DNA of 7,617 nt, from NCBI GenBank assembly GCA_033850885.1, contig JAWWPG010000059.1, positions 1 through 7,617 on the forward strand, read 5' to 3'. The DNA comes from JAWWPG01 sp033850885 (lineage in GTDB: Bacteria; Actinomycetota; Actinomycetes; Propionibacteriales; Nocardioidaceae). A program made the position numbers and the translations under genes. The notes below the pieces were generated by a model. The model saw only the letters and a list, made by a program, of their open reading frames with translations, was not told the DNA's origin and searched no databases. Below are positions 5,309 to 7,617 of the stretch, in pieces. How positions within the stretch are numbered: position 1 is the first letter of the stretch; the number at the start of each line of letters is the position of its first letter.

Positions 5309-6535
5309 ATGTCACATTCCTTCGGACCTCACGACATCGGTGACTCTTCTGCCGCCAGCGCTCCGTCCAGCCCTGGCGGCAGTGCACCCAGGGAGGTCTC
5401 TGAGCAAGTCGCACGCTCCGTTCTCGAGACCGAGCAGCTTGTGACGAGGGAGAAGGGGGACGCGTCGAACGATCCGGACGCGGTTCGACCCGGTGCTCCG
5501 CTCGACCGGCGATCGCCGTTGTATCTGGGCTTCATGGCGGTTCTCGGTGGTCTGCTGGCATACGGGCTCGTACATGTGGTCCTGCAGCTATCGCAGCTGC
5601 TGACCCTGGTTCTCCTGGCCTTCTTCCTCTCCCTCGGACTTGAGCCAATTGTCGCCCGGCTGGTGGGGTTCGGCGTTGGGCGGGGCTGGGCGGTGCTGCT
5701 CGTGTTTCTCGGGCTGGTCCTCGTCTTCGCGCTTCTGGGATGGCTGATCGTGCCCACCGTGGTGGACCAGACCACCCAGGCAGCCCAGAGCGCCCCCGAC
5801 TATTTCACGCACTTGCGGCGGAACCGGCTCGTTGTCGAGGCCAACTCGCGGTGGCATGTCATCAACCGAGTCGAGCATGGCTTGGACAGCTTCGCCACCC
5901 ACGTGAGCTTCATGTCCCTCTTCGGAGGGGTATTGGGTGCGGGCAAGGCCATCGTCAACGGGATCGTGGCTACCGTAACCGTCCTTGTCCTCACGTTGTA
6001 CTTCCTGACCGCCATGCCTCGGGCCAAAACGGCCATGTATCAGCTTGTCCCACGCAGCCGCAGGCCACGAGTCGTCTATCTGGGGGAGGAGATCTCAAGT
6101 CGCGTTGGAGGCTATGTACTCGGTCAAATCGTCATCGCTTCCATCAACGGGGCACTCTCCTATGTGATCCTGCGCGTTCTCGGTTTGCCGTTCCCCGCCG
6201 TTTTGGCCGTGATCGTTGGCCTGCTGGCTCTCATCCCGGTCGCCGGGACACTCATCGGCGGAGCACTGGTCACGCTCGTGGGCTTGGCCTCGGGCTGGAC
6301 GGAAGCTGTCATCGTGCTCTGTTACTACATCGCTTACCACCTGGTGGAGGCCTATCTCTTGGGTCCACGAATCATGAAACGGGCGGTAGAGGTTCCGGTG
6401 GCCGTGACCATCGTCGCCGTGCTCGCAGGCGAGACGTTGCTCGGCATCCTCGGAGCGCTGGTCGCGATTCCGATCGCCGCCGGCCTGCTGCTGATCTACG
6501 AACAGGTGGTCGTGCCGAGGCAGCAGCGCATGTGA
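5309..6535 (+). CDS. AI-2E family transporter (eight-helix membrane protein)
   Basis: The 408-residue protein belongs to the AI-2E/TqsA family (PF01594). Members have been linked to autoinducer-2 export in E. coli and to Na+/H+ antiport in others, so the substrate here is open. Residues 1-68 are a hydrophilic cytoplasmic leader, longer than usual. The membrane core runs from about 72 to 398: two helices at 72-115, one at 126-150, a soluble loop at about 152-205, then the conserved C-terminal half. That half includes GGYVLGQIVIASING at 267-281, PFPAVLAVIVGLLALIPVAG at 294-313, LLGPRIMKRAVEVP at 350-363 and the closing GILGALVAIPIAAGLLLI. The ATG at 5309 is chosen because AGGAA lies six bases upstream. 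An in-frame GTG at 5120 would add 63 residues with low third-position GC and odd Arg/Leu-rich composition. The gene follows the structured leader and ends at a tandem-hairpin terminator. Confidence 0.9.
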   Translation: MSHSFGPHDIGDSSAASAPSSPGGSAPREVSEQVARSVLETEQLVTREKGDASNDPDAVRPGAPLDRRSPLYLGFMAVLGGLLAYGLVHVVLQLSQLLTLVLLAFFLSLGLEPIVARLVGFGVGRGWAVLLVFLGLVLVFALLGWLIVPTVVDQTTQAAQSAPDYFTHLRRNRLVVEANSRWHVINRVEHGLDSFATHVSFMSLFGGVLGAGKAIVNGIVATVTVLVLTLYFLTAMPRAKTAMYQLVPRSRRPRVVYLGEEISSRVGGYVLGQIVIASINGALSYVILRVLGLPFPAVLAVIVGLLALIPVAGTLIGGALVTLVGLASGWTEAVIVLCYYIAYHLVEAYLLGPRIMKRAVEVPVAVTIVAVLAGETLLGILGALVAIPIAAGLLLIYEQVVVPRQQRM

Positions 6536-6538
6536 GGA

Positions 6539-6559
6539 GCTCGGCCGTCGGCTCCGAGC
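6539..6559 (+). terminator. First hairpin after the AI-2E transporter gene
   Basis: GCTCGG (6539-6544) pairs perfectly with CCGAGC (6554-6559) around a nine-base loop, starting three bases after the stop codon. Alone it is modest; with the following longer hairpin it probably contributes to termination or 3'-end protection. Confidence 0.4.
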
Positions 6560-6563
6560 ACAT

Positions 6564-6598
6564 GCGACGCCGCCACCTGCGAGGCTAGGTGGCGTCGC
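6564..6598 (+). terminator. Hairpin terminator after the AI-2E transporter gene
   Basis: GCGACG (6564-6569) and CCACCT (6573-6578) pair with AGGTGGCGTCGC (6587-6598), leaving a three-base bulge and an eight-base loop. The 12 pairs are mostly G-C, and no T-tract follows. The position, 29 bases after the transporter stop and before the next gene's promoter region, fits a terminator. Confidence 0.65.
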
Positions 6599-6663
6599 GA
6601 TCGCCGTTGGGGTGACCTGGCGACCATTCAGCTGGCTTCAGGCGTCGGCATTTCGGCTCGCAG

Positions 6664-6686
6664 CACCTTGGAAAGGTGGGTATACG
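6664..6686 (+). promoter_or_regulatory. Inverted repeat next to a -10-like hexamer upstream of the CHAD gene
   Basis: CACCTT (6664-6669) and AAGGTG (6673-6678) form a perfect dyad around GGA. Three bases further lies TATACG (6681-6686), a fair -10 hexamer, 43 bases before the GTG start. No good -35 hexamer is present at the usual spacing, so the promoter may be activator-dependent or not sigma-70-like. An operator role is inferred from position and symmetry. Confidence 0.35.
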
Positions 6687-6728
6687 CCGTTCGGTGCAGG
6701 TCGTCAGGGGGTGGGAGATACTGGGTCG

Positions 6729-7617
6729 GTGAAGACCATCGAGGGGCGCTTGCAGGTCGTGCTCGAGGTCGACGCAGGTGAGGCCGGCGAAGGCGAACGT
6801 GCAGCGGACGTCGTCACGAGGTACATCCGCGAGCAGTACCAGGCGCTGGCGGCGGGTGACGTGTCGTTGCGGCGGGGACGGGACACCGTTCATCCGACCC
6901 GGGTCGCCACCCGGAGGTTGCGCAGCACGCTGCGGGTGTTCGCCGCAATGTTCGACCTGGAGGCGGCTGGCCGCCTGGACGAGGAGCTGGCGTGGTACGC
7001 CGGACTGCTGGGGCAGGTCCGCGACCGCCAGGTGCAGCGGGCCAGGTTCAGCGCGGCGCTCGCGGAACTGCCACCGGAGCACATCCTCGGCCCGGTGGCG
7101 GCACGTATCGAGGCACGACTGCTGGCCGAGCAGGCGCAGCACCTCGCGGAGCTGATGTCTGCTCTGGACAGCGACCGTTATCGCGACCTGCTGAGCACGG
7201 TCGCCGCCTGGGTCGAGAGCCCTCCGCTGGCGCCGGAGGCTGACGAGGACGCCGACCACCTCCTTCGCCTCGTCGGCAAGGCACGACGCCGGGCGGTCAA
7301 ACGCGTGAAAGCCGCGCTTCGCGGTGAACCTGACGCGGAGCCGCTGCACCGCGCCCGCAAGTCGGCCAAACGCGCCCGCTACGCCGTCGAGCTTGCCGCG
7401 GAGCTCCTCGACGAGTCGGCGGCGAAGTCAGCGATCGCCTTCAATACGGCCGTCCAGGACGCGCTCGGTGAGCATCAGGACAGCGTCGTCGCCGCCGACC
7501 TCATGCGCGAGCTTGGCGCCCAGGCGGGCATCACGCCGGGGGAGAACGGCTTCACCTTCGGTCTGCTCTACGCCCGGGAACAGGCCGCCGCCCAGCGCGC
7601 CCGAGAGACAGCGCAAG
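6729..7617 (+). CDS. CHAD domain-containing protein (C-terminus beyond window)
   Basis: The 296 visible residues form an alpha-helical CHAD domain (PF05235), a basic-surfaced bundle that binds polyphosphate and is found at polyphosphate granules in other bacteria. The two pseudo-repeats show the family signatures: VHPTRVATRRLRSTLRVF at 54-71 and LHRARKSAKRARYAVEL at 206-222, each following the H-x-x-R...K/R-R-x-R pattern. LGQVRDRQV near 94-102 and VQDALGEHQDSVVAADLM near 242-259 match the conserved 'lG..rD' elements. No CYTH triphosphatase domain precedes it: only about 24 residues come before the first helix, so it looks like a stand-alone CHAD protein unless something is fused beyond the right edge. 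The GTG at 6729 is preceded by GGGAG at a slightly long 11 bases. An in-frame GTG at 6711 would add six residues and cannot be excluded. No polyphosphate kinase or phosphatase gene is in view. Confidence 0.9.
   Translation, partial: MKTIEGRLQVVLEVDAGEAGEGERAADVVTRYIREQYQALAAGDVSLRRGRDTVHPTRVATRRLRSTLRVFAAMFDLEAAGRLDEELAWYAGLLGQVRDRQVQRARFSAALAELPPEHILGPVAARIEARLLAEQAQHLAELMSALDSDRYRDLLSTVAAWVESPPLAPEADEDADHLLRLVGKARRRAVKRVKAALRGEPDAEPLHRARKSAKRARYAVELAAELLDESAAKSAIAFNTAVQDALGEHQDSVVAADLMRELGAQAGITPGENGFTFGLLYAREQAAAQRARETAQ

Noticed and set aside
5740..6588. Plus-strand open frame of 282 codons within the AI-2E transporter gene
   Set aside because: It is out of frame with the transporter, whose family motifs continue to 6535. 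The product is His/Arg-rich nonsense and runs into the terminator.
6585..7349. Minus-strand open frame of 254 codons across the CHAD gene
   Set aside because: It is antisense to the conserved CHAD motifs and has no recognisable domain; it is a typical high-GC shadow.
1..7617. CRISPR array, tRNA/rRNA genes, insertion sequences, phage genes, toxin-antitoxin or defence modules
   Set aside because: No spaced direct repeats, transposase or integrase motifs, tRNA-like folds or defence-family domains were seen on either strand by reading; no computational search was possible.

Overview
The window is GC-rich bacterial DNA with strong G/C third-position bias in its genes. The sequence points to an actinomycete (Actinomycetota). 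EttA and the adjacent SSB closely resemble, as I remember them, the actinobacterial EttA and the short SsbB-type SSB. Two actinobacterial-type DnaA boxes (TTGTCCACA and CCGTCCACA) lie upstream of ssb, and GTG starts and terminators without a U-tract are used. I cannot name a genus from the sequence alone.

Left arm, minus strand (1-2652). Reading leftward, the order is a PrsW-family intramembrane metalloprotease (2652-1441), an SsbB-type single-stranded DNA-binding protein without an acidic C-terminal tip (1297-806), and the ABC-F translation factor EttA (751 to beyond the left edge). No clear terminator separates the three, so partial read-through is possible. The 143-base gap before ssb is dense with signals: two DnaA-box matches, a perfect GGGGA/TCCCC inverted repeat touching one of them, and a small hairpin directly before a strong ribosome binding site.

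Centre (2653-4749). A divergent intergenic region holds a plausible promoter for a 589-residue secreted protein. That protein has a signal peptide and a beta-rich, propeller-like body of the 'PPD...G / DPRVFYD...RWF' type, but no known enzyme motif. A strong 13-bp hairpin terminator follows it. The intergenic DNA may also contain a decayed gene fragment on the minus strand.

Right arm, plus strand (4750-7617). About 235 bases with palindromic and repeated motifs lead to a 45-residue single-pass membrane protein with a very good ribosome binding site. Then comes a 185-base leader containing an 11-bp inverted repeat that can close a three-way-junction RNA fold, an AI-2E-family eight-helix membrane transporter, and a tandem-hairpin terminator. 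Last is a CHAD-domain (polyphosphate-associated) protein cut by the right edge.

Most of the window is ordinary housekeeping or accessory chromosome, and no defence system, phage, IS element, CRISPR array or tRNA/rRNA gene was seen. The most rewarding items are the putative DnaA-controlled ssb promoter, the structured leader and tiny membrane protein before the AI-2E transporter, and the uncharacterised secreted protein.
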